Shown: positions 47,002 to 57,594 of the stretch, in pieces | Numbering within the stretch: the stretch's first letter is position 1 | How the letters are laid out: each line of letters opens with the position of its first letter | NCBI RefSeq assembly: GCF_014596525.1 | Contig: NZ_MSJP01000011.1 | Location: forward strand, 90,222 to 154,221 | Origin: Streptomyces sp. CBMA291 | Lineage (GTDB): Bacteria; Actinomycetota; Actinomycetes; Streptomycetales; Streptomycetaceae | Direction of reading: 5' to 3' | DNA: 64,000 nt | Position numbers and translations under genes: made by a program | Notes under the pieces: model-generated | What the model saw: the letters and a program-made list of their open reading frames with translations, nothing else | Databases searched by the model: none | Told to the model about the DNA's origin: nothing

Positions 47002-48453
47002 TCAGCCGCGCAGGGCCTGGACCGCGGCGTCGAGCCGCTTGCCGAAGTCGTCGTCCGCCTTGCGGAAGTTGTCGACCGCGCGCTCCACGATGTCCTGGCG
47101 CGAGACCTTGGCGATGAAGCCCGCCAGGTTTCCGACCAGACGGCCCTTCTCGTCCTCCGACATCAGCCGGTAGAGGTTGCCCGCCTGCACGAAGTCGTCG
47201 TCCTCGGCGTGCGAGGGGGCGACGTGGTCGCCGGTGGCGCCGGTGACGGCGCTCGGCTGCCAGAGCGGGCGGTCCGTCTGCACGGGGCCGCCGAAGCTGT
47301 TCGGCTCGTAGTTCTTCGCGCCCTTGTGCCGGCCGTCGTAGAGGAAGCCGTCACGGGAGTGGGTGCGTGCCTCGGTGGCGTGCGGACGGTTCACCGGCAG
47401 GTGGTCGGCGTTGATGCCGACGCGGTAGCGGTGGGCGTCGCCGTAGGCGAAGAGACGGCCCTGGAGCATCTTGTCCGGGGACGGGCCGATGCCGGGCACG
47501 AAGTGCGCGGGGCTGAAGATGGACTGCTCGACCTCGGCGAAGACGTTCTCCGGGTTGCGGTTCAGCTCCAGCTTGCCGATCTCGACCGGCGGGTAGTCCT
47601 CGTGCGGCCACACCTTGGTGAGGTCGAACGGGTTGAAGCGGTAGTTCGCCGCGTCCGCCTCGGGCATGATCTGGACCTGCACGGTCCAGGTCGGGAAGTC
47701 GCCGCGCTCGATGGCCTCGCGCAGGTCGCGCTGGTGCGAGTCCGGGTCCTCGCCCGCGAGGCGGTTGGCCTCGTCCTGGGTGAGGTTCTTGATGCCCTGG
47801 TCGGTCTTGAAGTGGTACTTGACCCAGAAGACCTCGCCCGCCTCGTTGTTCCACTGGAAGGTGTGCGAGCCGTAGCCGTTCATGTTCCGGTACGAGGCGG
47901 GGATGCCTCGGTCGCCGAAGAGCCAGGTGACCTGGTGGGTCGACTCCGGGGAGAGGCCCCAGAAGTCCCAGACGTTGTCCGCCTCCTGCGAGCCGGTGTA
48001 CGGGTCGCGCTTCTGGGTGTGGATGAAGTCGGGGAACTTGATGGCGTCCTTGACGAAGAACACCGGGGTGTTGTTGCCGACGAGGTCGTAGTTGCCCTCC
48101 TCGGTGTAGAACTTCAGCGCCCAGCCGCGCGGGTCGCGCACGGCGTCGGCCGCGCCGAGGTTGCCCGCGACGGTGGAGAAGCGCAGGAAGGTCTCGGTCT
48201 GCTTGCCGACCTCGGAGAGGAAGGCGGCGCGCGTCCACTGCGAGACGTCACGCGTGAGGGTGAAGGTGCCGTAGGCGCCCGCGCCGCGTGCGTGGACCAC
48301 GCGCTCCGGGATGCGCTCGCGGTTGAAGTGGGCGAGCTTCTCCAGGAGGAGCTGGTCCTGGACGAGGACCGGTCCGCCGACGCCCGCCGTCTCGCTGTTC
48401 TGGTTGTCGGCGACCGGCGCGCCGGCCTCCGTGGTGAGCGGTCCCTGCGTCAC
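47002..48453 (-). CDS. katA: Monofunctional heme catalase
   Basis: 483 residues, the usual length of small-subunit clade 3 catalases. Distal His in [12 protein letters not shown], Asn in [12 protein letters not shown], and the proximal heme-Tyr motif [14 protein letters not shown] are all present. GTG 48453 is preceded by an AGGAGG site; the frame continues upstream to 48549 through the operator region. Divergent from the Fur-family gene at 48623, with a palindromic box between them: the classic catA/katA-catR arrangement in Streptomyces, so hydrogen-peroxide induction is expected. Confidence 0.96.
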   Translation of the reverse strand: MTQGPLTTEAGAPVADNQNSETAGVGGPVLVQDQLLLEKLAHFNRERIPERVVHARGAGAYGTFTLTRDVSQWTRAAFLSEVGKQTETFLRFSTVAGNLGAADAVRDPRGWALKFYTEEGNYDLVGNNTPVFFVKDAIKFPDFIHTQKRDPYTGSQEADNVWDFWGLSPESTHQVTWLFGDRGIPASYRNMNGYGSHTFQWNNEAGEVFWVKYHFKTDQGIKNLTQDEANRLAGEDPDSHQRDLREAIERGDFPTWTVQVQIMPEADAANYRFNPFDLTKVWPHEDYPPVEIGKLELNRNPENVFAEVEQSIFSPAHFVPGIGPSPDKMLQGRLFAYGDAHRYRVGINADHLPVNRPHATEARTHSRDGFLYDGRHKGAKNYEPNSFGGPVQTDRPLWQPSAVTGATGDHVAPSHAEDDDFVQAGNLYRLMSEDEKGRLVGNLAGFIAKVSRQDIVERAVDNFRKADDDFGKRLDAAVQALRG

Positions 48454-48538
48454 GTGCGCCTCCTGCGTCGTGTTCCTGCGTGCCCTGTCCGTCGGCCGGT
48501 CCCCGCCGGGGATCTTGGCCGATGCCGATTCCGATCCT

Positions 48539-48552
48539 ACAATGGACATTGT
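48539..48552. promoter_or_regulatory. Palindromic operator between katA and catR
   Basis: ACAATG-GA-CATTGT, a perfect 6-bp inverted repeat, lies 86 bp upstream of the katA start and 71 bp upstream of catR. Probable CatR/PerR-type binding site; the adjacent AGTCAAGTGAACTT may extend it. Confidence 0.7.
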
Positions 48553-48622
48553 CTAAGTCAAGTGAACTTCCAAAGTCATACTTCTTCGGAGTCCTTTCCC
48601 CCCGACTGTTAGGCTGGCCCTC

Positions 48623-49042
48623 ATGAGCGACTTGTTGGAACGACTGCGCGGACGCGGCTGGCGGATGACCGCGCAGCGGCGCGTCGTGGCCGAAGTGCTC
48701 GACGGGGACCATGTGCATCTGACCGCCGACGAGGTCCACGCGCGCGCGGTGTCCCGGCTTCCGGAGATCTCCCGGGCGACCGTCTACAACACGCTGGGCG
48801 AGATGGTCACCCTCGGCGAGGTCATCGAGGTCGCGACCGACGGCCGCGCGAAGCGGTACGACCCGAACGCGCACCGGCCCCACCAGCACCTGGTCTGCGG
48901 CCGTTGCGGTGCGATCCGTGACGTCCACCCGGGCGGCGACCCGCTGGCGGACCTCCCGGCCGCCGAGCGCTTCGGTTTCACGATCTCCACGGTCGAGGTC
49001 ACCTACCGGGGCGTCTGCCCCACCTGCGCCGGCACCGCCTGA
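48623..49042 (+). CDS. catR: Fur-family peroxide-sensing repressor CatR
   Basis: 139-residue Fur/PerR-family regulator. DNA-binding domain with MTAQRRVVAEVL and ISRATVYNTLGEMV; the structural-zinc pairs are CGRCG and CPTC, and HRPHQHLVC holds the regulatory metal ligands. Divergent from katA across a palindromic operator, as in S. coelicolor catA-catR, so it is expected to repress katA and itself and be inactivated by peroxide. Confidence 0.92.
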   Translation: MSDLLERLRGRGWRMTAQRRVVAEVLDGDHVHLTADEVHARAVSRLPEISRATVYNTLGEMVTLGEVIEVATDGRAKRYDPNAHRPHQHLVCGRCGAIRDVHPGGDPLADLPAAERFGFTISTVEVTYRGVCPTCAGTA

Positions 49043-49056
49043 CCGGCCCACCTCTC

Positions 49057-49100
49057 CGTACGGAAAAGGCCCCCGCCTCGACGGGGGCCTTTTCCGTACG
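49057..49100 (+). terminator. Terminator after catR
   Basis: Perfect 19-bp stem (49057-49075 with 49082-49100) containing an AAAA/TTTT internal step; a strong terminator 15 bp after the catR stop. The following 49100-49200 is C-rich with four CCGTAC repeats. Confidence 0.88.
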
Positions 49101-49250
49101 CGCCTCGATCCGGCCCCCGTACCCGCCTCGGCCCGCCTCCCGTACGCGCCCGAACCCGGCCCCCGTACGCGCCCGAGCCCGCCCCCGTACCCCCGAAAAG
49201 CCCCGTACACACACCGAAGTCCTGTGCGCACGAGAAGGCCCGGACACACG

Positions 49251-49289
49251 ACGAAGGCCCGGATCCAGTGAATGGATTCGGGCCTTCGT
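49251..49289 (-). terminator. Terminator of initiator tRNA, copy 1
   Basis: Perfect to near-perfect 17-bp stem (49251-49267 with 49273-49289) directly downstream of the tRNA on the minus strand; nearly the same hairpin ends the second tRNA. Confidence 0.8.
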
Positions 49290-49298
49290 GCTACTGAG

Positions 49299-49372
49299 TA
49301 GCGGGGACAGGATTTGAACCTGCGACCTCTGGGTTATGAGCCCAGCGAGCTACCGAGCTGCTCCACCCCGCG
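49299..49372 (-). tRNA. Initiator tRNA-fMet(CAT), copy 1
   Basis: 74-nt cloverleaf on the minus strand beginning CGCGGGGTGGAGCAG, with anticodon CAT in the stem-loop TGGGCTCATAACCCA and T-arm GGTTCAAATCC. The unpaired first acceptor position and the three consecutive G-C pairs of the anticodon stem identify it as the initiator type. CCA is not encoded. Confidence 0.95.
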
Positions 49373-49433
49373 TCGGTGAACCCAACCTTACGGGCACACC
49401 CCCCAGCAGGGCAAATCCATGTGTCGCCGGGTC

Positions 49434-51410
49434 TCAGGCGGTGAGTTCCTGGTGGAGTGCCTCGCTCAGCCGGGCCGCCCGTTCGGCGACCTCCGCCGGT
49501 CCCAGCTCCACCGCGCGGGCGCACCAGTGGCGCCCCTCGGACAGTTCCCCCCTGCGGGCCGCGAGGAGCGCGAGGCGGAGCGCGGCCCTGCCGTGCCCGG
49601 CCCTGGCCGCCCGGGTCCACCAGAGGGCCGCCTCGCGCTCGCTGCCCTCACGGGCGAGGAGCAGTCCGAGGTTGAAGGCGCCGTTGCGGCTGCCCGCCTC
49701 GGCGGCCTCGCGGTACCAGCGGTCGGCCTCGGCGAGGTCGCCGCGCCCTGCGGCGAGCATCCCGACCCTGACCTGGGCGCGCCGGTGGCCCTGTTCGGCG
49801 GCCCGCTCGTACCACTCCTCGCACTCGGTCTTCTCGTCCCTCGGCGCACCGAGGACGGCGGGGCCGGGCTCGGGGCGGCGCGCGTCGAGCACCGAGGCGA
49901 GCCGGAAGGCGGCCTCGGCGCTGCCGCCGCCTGCCGCGCACCTCAGGTGCCGCTCGGCGGTCTGCTCGTCGCCGTCGCGGAGGGCGGCGATGCCGACCTG
50001 GAGGGCGGCCTCGGTGTGTCCGGCGGCGGCGGCCCGCTCGTACCAGACCAGGGCGGTGTGGTCGTCGTCCCGGCCCGCGTGCAGGATGCCGAGGTTGAAG
50101 GCGGCGTCCACGCTGCCCGCTTCGGCCGCCTTGGAGAACCAGGGCTCGGCGCCGTTGGCGTCACCGGCCTGGAGGAGCAGGACGGCGAGCGCGTTGGCGG
50201 CCTCGCGGTGGCCCGCGTAGGCGGCCCTGCGGTACCACTGCTCGGCCTGCTGGATGCGGTCCTGGGCGGCGCAGAGCAGCCCGAGGTTGTAGGCGCCGTT
50301 GACGTCGCCCGCGTCCATGGCGGCGCGGTACCAGCGCTCGGCGGTCTGCTGCTCGCCCCGGGCCGCGTGCAGGGCGCCCAGCGCGTTGGCCGCGTTGCCG
50401 TCGCCGTCCTGGGCGGCGCGCAGCCACCAGACGGCGGCGCTCTCCACGTCGCCCGCGTCGCGGAGCAGGAAGCCGAGCGCGCAGGCGGCCTTGGCCTCGC
50501 CCTCCTTGGCGGAGCTGAGGTACCAGCGTCCGGCCTCCTTGAGTTCGCCCCGGTGTTCCAGGAGCGCGCCGAGGTGGAGGGCCGCCTTCCGGTGGCCGCG
50601 CGCGGCGGCCTGCCGGAACCATCCCTCGGCCTCGGTGGGCTCTCCCCCGGCCTCGCCCGTGGCGGACGGGGGCAGGACGGGGCCCGGGGCGGCGGAGCCG
50701 GGCACGATGGCGCCGGTGCCGGGGACCCTGAGCCGGGTGCCGGTGTCGTGCGGGCCCCGGGTGGTCTCTGCGGCGCGGCGCTCCAGGGCGAGGGCGAGCC
50801 GGTAGGCGGCCTCGCGGTGGCCCTGTTCGGCGGCGGCGCGCAGCCAGCGCTCGGCCCCGACGTCGCTGCGGTGTTCCAGGAGGTCGGCGAGGGCGTACGC
50901 GCCGAGGGCGTGGCCCTGTTCGGCGGCCTGGCGCAGCCAGTACTCGGCGGCGGGTTCGTCGCCGCGCTCGCGGTGGTGGCGGCCGAGGGCGTGGGCGGCG
51001 GGCGCGGAGCCCGCGACGGCGGCGACCCGCCACCATCCCGCGGCTTCTTCGGCGTATCCGCGCTGGTGGAGCAGGACGCCGAGGTTGTTGGCGGCGGCCC
51101 GGTCGCCTTCGGCGGTGGCGCCGCGCAAGTAGGGTTCGGCGCCGTCGAGGTCGCCGCGGCGCAGCAGCAGCGCGCCGAGCGCGCTCATGGCGGCGAGGTC
51201 GCCGTGCTCGGCGGCGCGTCGGTGGCGGGCTTCCGCCTCGGTCTCGTTCTCGGCGTCGTTTACGGTGTCGGGATCGGTCTCGGCGGTGGTGTCGACGGCC
51301 GCGTCGACGGCCCTCGCTGCCTCGATGATCTCGTTCGCGGCGTCTCTGGTGTGCCGCTGCACAAACCGCCCTGTCTCCAACAGAGTTGCCCTGTCCCCCA
51401 TAAATACCAT
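49434..51410 (-). CDS. Large Sel1/TPR-repeat protein
   Basis: 658 residues from ATG 51410 (MVFMGDRATLLETGRFV; MGDRATL at 51401 is an alternative). A helical N-terminal region of about 65 residues with acidic TAETDPDTVNDAENETEA, then about 16 Sel1-like repeats of 36 residues with the pattern A..LG.L....GD...A..W...AA..G. The array is interrupted around residues 240-280 by a Gly/Pro/Thr-rich insert (GPHDTGTRLRVPGTGAIVPGS). No signal peptide. Probable protein-interaction scaffold. It sits exactly between the two identical initiator tRNA copies on the same strand. Confidence 0.85.
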   Translation of the reverse strand: MVFMGDRATLLETGRFVQRHTRDAANEIIEAARAVDAAVDTTAETDPDTVNDAENETEAEARHRRAAEHGDLAAMSALGALLLRRGDLDGAEPYLRGATAEGDRAAANNLGVLLHQRGYAEEAAGWWRVAAVAGSAPAAHALGRHHRERGDEPAAEYWLRQAAEQGHALGAYALADLLEHRSDVGAERWLRAAAEQGHREAAYRLALALERRAAETTRGPHDTGTRLRVPGTGAIVPGSAAPGPVLPPSATGEAGGEPTEAEGWFRQAAARGHRKAALHLGALLEHRGELKEAGRWYLSSAKEGEAKAACALGFLLRDAGDVESAAVWWLRAAQDGDGNAANALGALHAARGEQQTAERWYRAAMDAGDVNGAYNLGLLCAAQDRIQQAEQWYRRAAYAGHREAANALAVLLLQAGDANGAEPWFSKAAEAGSVDAAFNLGILHAGRDDDHTALVWYERAAAAGHTEAALQVGIAALRDGDEQTAERHLRCAAGGGSAEAAFRLASVLDARRPEPGPAVLGAPRDEKTECEEWYERAAEQGHRRAQVRVGMLAAGRGDLAEADRWYREAAEAGSRNGAFNLGLLLAREGSEREAALWWTRAARAGHGRAALRLALLAARRGELSEGRHWCARAVELGPAEVAERAARLSEALHQELTA

Positions 51411-51570
51411 CGTCGCACCACCCACAACACGAGCACACCTGGTATACCGCAGCCGGCGAGCCGCTCAGCGTTGTTTTGTCGACATGCCCACAGAGAGACA
51501 AGTCAAACACGACTCACGCCAACTCACCCTTGCCTACCGCCCTTTACGCCTCCATGCACCTCGACACACG

Positions 51571-51606
51571 ACGAGGGCCCGGATCCTTATGGATCCGGGC
51601 CCTCGT
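51571..51606 (-). terminator. Terminator of initiator tRNA, copy 2
   Basis: Perfect 16-bp stem (51571-51586 with 51591-51606) with loop TTAT, similar in sequence to the hairpin after copy 1. Confidence 0.82.
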
Positions 51607-51613
51607 TCTCAAG

Positions 51614-51687
51614 TAGCGGGGACAGGATTTGAACCTGCGACCTCTGGGTTATGAGCCCAGCGAGCTACCGAGCTGCTCCACCCCGCG
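51614..51687 (-). tRNA. Initiator tRNA-fMet(CAT), copy 2
   Basis: Identical in all 74 nt to the tRNA at 49299-49372, with the same CGTCGGTGAA flank on its 5' side and a related terminator on its 3' side; a cassette-type duplication 2.3 kb apart. Confidence 0.95.
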
Positions 51688-51732
51688 TCGGTGAAACAAC
51701 AGTACCACGCATGCGGGGTGGAAAAGCTCAGG

Positions 51733-54630
51733 TCAGCCGCTTGATCCCGGCGTCTTGAGCCTGGCCCCGGCCTCGGCCGCCCGCTGGAGCGCGGCCTGGA
51801 GGTCCTCCTGGGCCTTGCCGTACGCGTTCCAGTCGCCCTTCTGGAGCGCCGCCTCGCCCGTGTCGTACGCCTTCTGGGCGTCGGCGATGGCCTGCTTCAG
51901 GGCCACGTCGGTGGAGGCGGTCGGCGGGGTGGTGGTGCCCGGCGGGGTCGTGGGCGGGGTGGGCCCGGTGGGCGCCTCCACTCCGAAGACCGCGTTGAGC
52001 GCCTTGGTGAGGTTGTCCTCGAACACCGTGGTGTCCTTGGTCGTGTCACCGCTCGGCTGGTCCGCGTCCACGTACGACACCGCGACCTTCTTCAGGAGCG
52101 GGTAGAGCGCGTTGCGGCCCTGGGCGTAGACCGGCTCGACGTACAGGAAGCCGCCGTCGAGCGGGACGGTCAGCAGGTTGCCGTACTGGATGTCGGAGTC
52201 GGCGCCCTTCATGTCCCGGACGAAGGTGGCCACCGACGGCAGACCGTTCAGCTTGCTCTGCACCTGGGCGGGGCCGGGCACGTCCTCGGTGACCCGGAGC
52301 AGTCTCAGCCGGCCGTACTCCTTGCTGGTGGCGTCCGCGTCGACCGCCATGAACGCCCCGAGGTTGGGCCGCCCGTTCGGGGTGAACGTCGTCGTCAGCG
52401 AGAAGCGCTGCGCCGAGTCCCCGGGCATCTTCATGCTCAGGTAGTACGGCGGGACCGCGTTGCCGTCCTTGTTGGTCGGGTCGTCCGGCACCTGCCAGGC
52501 GTCCGAGCCGCTGTAGAACTGCGCGGGGTCGGTGACGTGGTAGCGGGTCAGCAGCTCGCGCTGGACCTTGAACATGTCCTGCGGGTAGCGCAGGTGCTGG
52601 AGCAGGTCGGCATTGATCTCCGACTTCGCCTCGACCGTGCCCGGGAAGGCCTTCATCCAGGTCTTGAGGACGGGGTCCTCGGTGTCCCACTCGTAGAGCT
52701 TCACCGTGCCGTCGTAGGCGTCGACGGTGGCCTTCACCGAGTTGCGGATGTAGTTGACCTGGTTCTGCTGGGCGACGACCGCGCGCTGCTGGTTGCCGAC
52801 GGTCAGCGAGTCGGCCGTGGTGTCGCCGAGCGTGGTGCGCGAGGCGTACGGGTAGCCGTTGGTCGTGGTGTAGGCGTCGACGATCCACTGGATCTTGCCG
52901 TTCACGACCGCCGGGTAGGCGTCGCCGTCGATGGTCAGCCAGGGGGCGACGGCCTCGACGCGCTCCTTGGGCGTGCGGTTGTAGAGGATCCGCGAGCCGT
53001 CGCCGATGGCCCCCGAGTAGAGGATCTGCGGCTCGCTGAAGGCCACCGCGTACGCGGCACGGTTGAACGTGCTGGAGAGGCTGACGCCGCTCTTCTCCTG
53101 GTAGCTGGTGGTCTTCTCGCCGTTCTCCTCGTAGTCCAGCTCCTTCTGGGGGCCGCCCACGATCGAGTACTGGTCGGTCTTCTCGCCGTAGTAGATCCGC
53201 TGCTGGTACTGGCCGAGCTGACCGGTGGTCGGCAGCCCGGACTCGGTGAAGACCGGGGAGCCGTTGGCGTCCGTCTGCGTGCCCGAGGCCAGGATCGCGC
53301 CGTAGCCGTGGGTGTAGGTGAAGTGGTCGTTGATCCAGTTCCGCTTCGGGATGCCCTTGATGTTGAGCTCACGGAGACCGACGACGGTGTCCTTGCCGTC
53401 GTAGCGGTCCACGTCCAGGGTCGTCGGGAACTGGTAGTACTTCCGCTTCTGCTCCAGCTGCTGGAACGTCGGCGAGACGATGTTCGGGTCGAGGAGGCGG
53501 TAGCTGGCCGCCGTGTCGGCGTTGGTCCGCAGCTGGTCCTTGGCCTTGACCGTCGACTTGCCCGAGTAGTTCTCCGGCTTCGTCCCGTCGATCGCGTACG
53601 CCTTGCGGGTCGCGTCGATGTTCTTCTGGATGTACTCGGCTTCCTTGGCCTGCTCGTTCGGCTGGACCTGGAACTTCTGCACGATCGCCGGGTAGAGACC
53701 GCCGATCAGGACGGCGGAGAGCACCATCAGGCCGAAGCCGATCACCGGCAGCTGCCAGGTCCGGCGCCAGAGCGTCGCGAAGAACAGCAGGGCGCAGATC
53801 ACGGCGATGCAGAACAGGATGGTCTTCGCCGGCAGATACGCGTTGGCGTCGACGTACCGCAGACCCGTCCAGTTGCCGGTGGCCTTGAAGTCGCTGGACT
53901 TCACCGCGAGACCGTACCGGTCGAGCCAGTACGCGACCGCCTTCAGCGACACGAAGACGCCGAGCAGCACCGAGAGGTGTCCGGTGGCGGCGGCGGTGGC
54001 CCGCGCACCCGGGCTGGTGATCCGCAGCCCGCCGTACAGGTAGTGCGTGATCCCGGCGGCGATCAGCGAGAGGATCGCGGCGGCGAAGCCGAAGGAGAGC
54101 AGGAAGCGGTACCAGGGCAGGTCGAACGCGTAGAACGACACGTCGAGACCGAACTGCGGGTCCTTCTGCCCGAACCGCACCCCGTTGATCCACATCAGCC
54201 AGGTGCGCCACTGGCCCGAGGCGGAGGCACCCGCGATCAGCGCCACCAGGGCGGTGACGGCGAGCAGCACCCACTTCTTGAACGGGGCCAGGCCCATCCG
54301 GTACCGGTCGAGGCTCTGCTGCTCCAGCGACATCGCGCTGAGCGGCGGACGCAGCCGGTACGCCAGCCAGACGTTCAGCCCGACGGCGAGCCCCATCAGC
54401 AGACCGAAGACCGCGAAGAGGCCGATCTTGGTCCACAGCGTGGTGGTGAACACGGACGAGTAATCGACCGAGCGATACCAGAGCCAGTCCGTCCAGAACC
54501 CGGCGAACATCACGAACGCCATGGCCAGAACGGCCAGCACCCCGAGAGTCATGAGCAGGGTGCGGGCCCGCCGGGACGGCCGGCCGACTCTCATCCTCGG
54601 CCCGGACGGACTTCCGCCCCGGTCCGGCAT
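51733..54630 (-). CDS. UPF0182 family large membrane protein
   Basis: 965 residues from ATG 54630 ([19 protein letters not shown]). Seven hydrophobic helices in the first ~320 residues (first: [20 protein letters not shown]), then a large extracytoplasmic domain of about 560 residues (AFLSE-like patterns; [35 protein letters not shown]) and a Thr/Pro-rich linker followed by a helical ending ([31 protein letters not shown]) of the type usual for this family. Function unknown in the family; conserved across actinobacteria. Confidence 0.93.
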   Translation of the reverse strand: MPDRGGSPSGPRMRVGRPSRRARTLLMTLGVLAVLAMAFVMFAGFWTDWLWYRSVDYSSVFTTTLWTKIGLFAVFGLLMGLAVGLNVWLAYRLRPPLSAMSLEQQSLDRYRMGLAPFKKWVLLAVTALVALIAGASASGQWRTWLMWINGVRFGQKDPQFGLDVSFYAFDLPWYRFLLSFGFAAAILSLIAAGITHYLYGGLRITSPGARATAAATGHLSVLLGVFVSLKAVAYWLDRYGLAVKSSDFKATGNWTGLRYVDANAYLPAKTILFCIAVICALLFFATLWRRTWQLPVIGFGLMVLSAVLIGGLYPAIVQKFQVQPNEQAKEAEYIQKNIDATRKAYAIDGTKPENYSGKSTVKAKDQLRTNADTAASYRLLDPNIVSPTFQQLEQKRKYYQFPTTLDVDRYDGKDTVVGLRELNIKGIPKRNWINDHFTYTHGYGAILASGTQTDANGSPVFTESGLPTTGQLGQYQQRIYYGEKTDQYSIVGGPQKELDYEENGEKTTSYQEKSGVSLSSTFNRAAYAVAFSEPQILYSGAIGDGSRILYNRTPKERVEAVAPWLTIDGDAYPAVVNGKIQWIVDAYTTTNGYPYASRTTLGDTTADSLTVGNQQRAVVAQQNQVNYIRNSVKATVDAYDGTVKLYEWDTEDPVLKTWMKAFPGTVEAKSEINADLLQHLRYPQDMFKVQRELLTRYHVTDPAQFYSGSDAWQVPDDPTNKDGNAVPPYYLSMKMPGDSAQRFSLTTTFTPNGRPNLGAFMAVDADATSKEYGRLRLLRVTEDVPGPAQVQSKLNGLPSVATFVRDMKGADSDIQYGNLLTVPLDGGFLYVEPVYAQGRNALYPLLKKVAVSYVDADQPSGDTTKDTTVFEDNLTKALNAVFGVEAPTGPTPPTTPPGTTTPPTASTDVALKQAIADAQKAYDTGEAALQKGDWNAYGKAQEDLQAALQRAAEAGARLKTPGSSG

Positions 54631-54766
54631 CTGGAAAGCCAACGTGCGCCCCTCGATGTTGATACGTCTGAAAGCAGGCCCCGCGAATCGTAGAGCCCAC
54701 TGGTGCAACTTACTGAGGCTTTACCTAGTTCCCGTGTTCCGGTGCAAAGGAGGCAGGATATTGGTC

Positions 54767-55318
54767 ATGTCCAATGTTTCCCCCTCCGGCCCGGCTATGG
54801 CCGCGAGCCCCCTCACCCGCGCGGTGCTTGAGATCGACGAGTACGCGTCGGGTCTCGGCTGGGACCAGCCCGCCCGCCTTTTCGCCCTGGTCGACACCGC
54901 ACGGCTGCGCGCCCAGGAACCCTCTCTCGCCTCCCAGCTGGGCCTGGGCGACGACGCCACCGCCTACACCCCGATCGAGCAGGACAAGCTGCCGCGCGGG
55001 AAGCCCCTCGACGAGTTCCTCGGCACCATCGCCTGGCCCACCGCCGTGGTCGGCTGCGCCCTGACGGTGGAGCGGCTGATGCTGCCCCCGTCGGCCGAGG
55101 CCCAGGTCCCCCAGGGCCTGAACGACAAGCAGCTCGCCAAGTGGGTGGCCGCCCACCCGGACCGCCAGGAGGTCCGGATGACCGTGGCGGTGCTGCGGAA
55201 GGGCACCCGCGAGGCGGCGATCCGGCTGCGCGAGAAGGACAGCCCTACCGAGGTCCTGACCGGCCCCGACCTGGTGCCGGGCCTGGCCGAGGCGCTGGCG
55301 GCGACCTTCGAGAGCTGA
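54767..55318 (+). CDS. PPA1309-family conserved actinobacterial protein
   Basis: 183 residues from ATG 54767 (MSNVSPSGPAMAASPL). Conserved core: LTRAVLEIDEYASGLGWDQPARLFALVDT, IEQDKLP, FLGTIAWPTAVVGCAL and HPDRQEVRMTVAVLRKGTREAAIRLR. No known catalytic motif; cytoplasmic. A full AAAGGAGG site at 54746-54753 sits 13 bp before this ATG but exactly 7 bp before an in-frame TTG at 54761, which may be the true start. Divergent from the UPF0182 gene. Function unknown. Confidence 0.87.
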   Translation: MSNVSPSGPAMAASPLTRAVLEIDEYASGLGWDQPARLFALVDTARLRAQEPSLASQLGLGDDATAYTPIEQDKLPRGKPLDEFLGTIAWPTAVVGCALTVERLMLPPSAEAQVPQGLNDKQLAKWVAAHPDRQEVRMTVAVLRKGTREAAIRLREKDSPTEVLTGPDLVPGLAEALAATFES

Positions 55319-55344
55319 GGACCGCTCCCGGGGCTCCGATGGAG

Positions 55345-55376
55345 AAGGGCTCCCGGCCGGTCGGCCGGGAGCCCTT
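55345..55376. terminator. Bidirectional terminator
   Basis: 15-bp perfect stem (55345-55359 with 55362-55376) with a TTTT end, between the convergent PPA1309-like and PDZ-protease genes. Confidence 0.85.
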
Positions 55377-55455
55377 TTCGACGCCACTGGAGGGCGGTCG
55401 TTTTCCGTGCGTACGCGCGCGCGTGCCCGGTCCCGGACCTTCGCGGCGTCCGGAT

Positions 55456-56544
55456 TCAGCCCTTCGAGCAGCTCGGCAGGGACTTCGTGTCACCCGCCTG
55501 GAGCATTTCCAGGGACTTTCTGGCGTCGTCGATGGTGTCGACCTTGATGAGGGTGAGGCCGTCGGGCGTGTCGGCGGCGGCGGCCGCGCAGTTGTCCGCG
55601 GGGGTGAGGAAGTACTGGGCGCCCGCGTTGCGCGCGCCCACCAGCTTCATGTCGATGCCGCCGATCGGGCCGACCTCGCCCGCGTCGTCGATCGTGCCGG
55701 TTCCCGCGATGAACCGGCCGCCGGTGAGACTCTCCGGGGTCAGCTTGTCGACGATTCCGAGGGCGAACATCAGACCGGCGCTGGGCCCGCCGACATCGGC
55801 CAGGTTGATGTCGATGTCGAACGGGAAGACGTGGTCGGTGCCCGCCTGGATGCCGACCACGGCCCGGTCGCCCTCCTCCGACGTGGTGGTCGTGATGACC
55901 ACCTCGCGGGTGACGGTCGGCTCCTTGCGCGCCTTCTCGGCGGCGACGGCGTCCTTCGCCGGGACGATCGTGAACGTGACATCCTGACCGGGCTTGTGCT
56001 TGACGACCTGCTTGGCCACATCGCCCTGGCCGACGATCGGCACCCCGTCGACGGCCTTGATCACGTCACCGGCGTGCAGTCTGCCCTCTGCGGGCGAGTC
56101 CTTGACCACCGCGCCGACGACGACCCGCGAGACCACCGGGATGTCCAGCTCCCGGAGCGCGGCGACCTTGGCGCTCTCCTGGGACTGGCTGAACTCCTCG
56201 GCGTTCTCCTGGCTCGACTGCTCCTCGGTCTTGCCGTCCGGGTAGAGGGTGTCGTGCGGCACCACCACGTTGTCGTGGGCGAGCCAGCCGTAGATCGCCT
56301 CGACCGCGTTCATCCGGTAGTCGGCGCTGGTGACCCGGACCGTGGTCATGTTGAGGTGCCCGTCGGTCGGGTAGGTCTTGCGCCCCGAGATCCGCAGGAC
56401 CGGTTCTCCCCTGGCCTCGCCGAGGGTGTTGACCGTGGGTCCCGGGCTCATCTCCGCGTACGGCACCGGGATCAGAACGCCCGCGATGAGCAGACAGATC
56501 AGGACCAGGGTGGAGGCGAGCATCGTCGCGGTGCGGCGTGGCAT
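55456..56544 (-). CDS. PDZ and Lon-like (S16) membrane-anchored protease (YlbL family)
   Basis: 362 residues. One N-terminal helix (LASTLVLICLLIAGVLIPV) anchors a long extracytoplasmic part: a PDZ domain (about 145-215, AGDVIKAVDGVPIVGQGDV) and a Lon-type serine protease domain (about 235-345) with the catalytic Ser in GGPSAGLMFALGIVD and Lys in IGGIDMKLVGARNAG. This is the YlbL/SdrC group. ATG 56544 (MPRRTATMLASTL). Substrate unknown. Confidence 0.92.
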   Translation of the reverse strand: MPRRTATMLASTLVLICLLIAGVLIPVPYAEMSPGPTVNTLGEARGEPVLRISGRKTYPTDGHLNMTTVRVTSADYRMNAVEAIYGWLAHDNVVVPHDTLYPDGKTEEQSSQENAEEFSQSQESAKVAALRELDIPVVSRVVVGAVVKDSPAEGRLHAGDVIKAVDGVPIVGQGDVAKQVVKHKPGQDVTFTIVPAKDAVAAEKARKEPTVTREVVITTTTSEEGDRAVVGIQAGTDHVFPFDIDINLADVGGPSAGLMFALGIVDKLTPESLTGGRFIAGTGTIDDAGEVGPIGGIDMKLVGARNAGAQYFLTPADNCAAAAADTPDGLTLIKVDTIDDARKSLEMLQAGDTKSLPSCSKG

Positions 56545-56610
56545 GGAACGACAGTACGGGACTCGCCTGTGGGCGCACCCGTGGGGCGGGGCCGGACGGG
56601 ACCGCCCGCG

Positions 56611-56841
56611 TCAGCCCGAGGCGGAGGTGGTGACGGGGCCTGCCGTCGTGGCCGGTTCTCGCTCCGGCCGGGGGGCGTCGGGGGCCGGGGTGTGGGAGCG
56701 TTCCATCGCGTCCCTGAAGCGGGCGTAGCCGGCGAGTTCGGCCACGTCGCCCGTGGTCTTGTCCCTTGAAGCCCAGCTTCCCCATATCGCCGCGCCGACG
56801 ACTGCGAAAAGCGGAATCAGCAACCAGGCCAGCGCTGCCAT
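56611..56841 (-). CDS. Small membrane protein
   Basis: 76 residues with one N-terminal hydrophobic helix (LAWLLIPLFAVVGAAIWGSW), then an acidic/helical stretch (DVAELAGYARFRDAME) and a Pro/Thr-rich tail. It lies 66 bp upstream of the protease gene and may be in its operon. No family function known. Confidence 0.7.
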   Translation of the reverse strand: MAALAWLLIPLFAVVGAAIWGSWASRDKTTGDVAELAGYARFRDAMERSHTPAPDAPRPEREPATTAGPVTTSASG

Positions 56842-57044
56842 CCCGACCTCCCATCCCCAGTGAGTTGATCAGCAGACTGTGTCATCCGTGGGGTCAACGC
56901 TCGCGCGTGGGGGGCGGTTACGCAAATCGGGCGTTCGACTACGTCGTGTCGGCGCGGCGCCTTGCCGATCCGGAAGCTGATGGTAGAGGGGCTACGGGAC
57001 CCCTGGAGGCGGGTTCCGGGGTGCTGCGAAGCCGGGACAGGGGG

Positions 57045-57128
57045 CCTCGGAAGGCGGGGTCCGGAGGCTTCGGAAGGCGGGGTCCCGGCACCTCGGAAGG
57101 CGGTGCGGCCCGGGTGCTCCGGAAGGAC
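57045..57128. repeat. Imperfect direct repeats of TCGGAAGGCGGGG
   Basis: About four copies (57045, 57068, 57091, 57117) with 23-26 bp period in the gap between the small membrane protein and moaE. No gene is recognised in 56842-57132. Confidence 0.65.
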
Positions 57129-57132
57129 GGGG

Positions 57133-57594
<462 letters not shown>

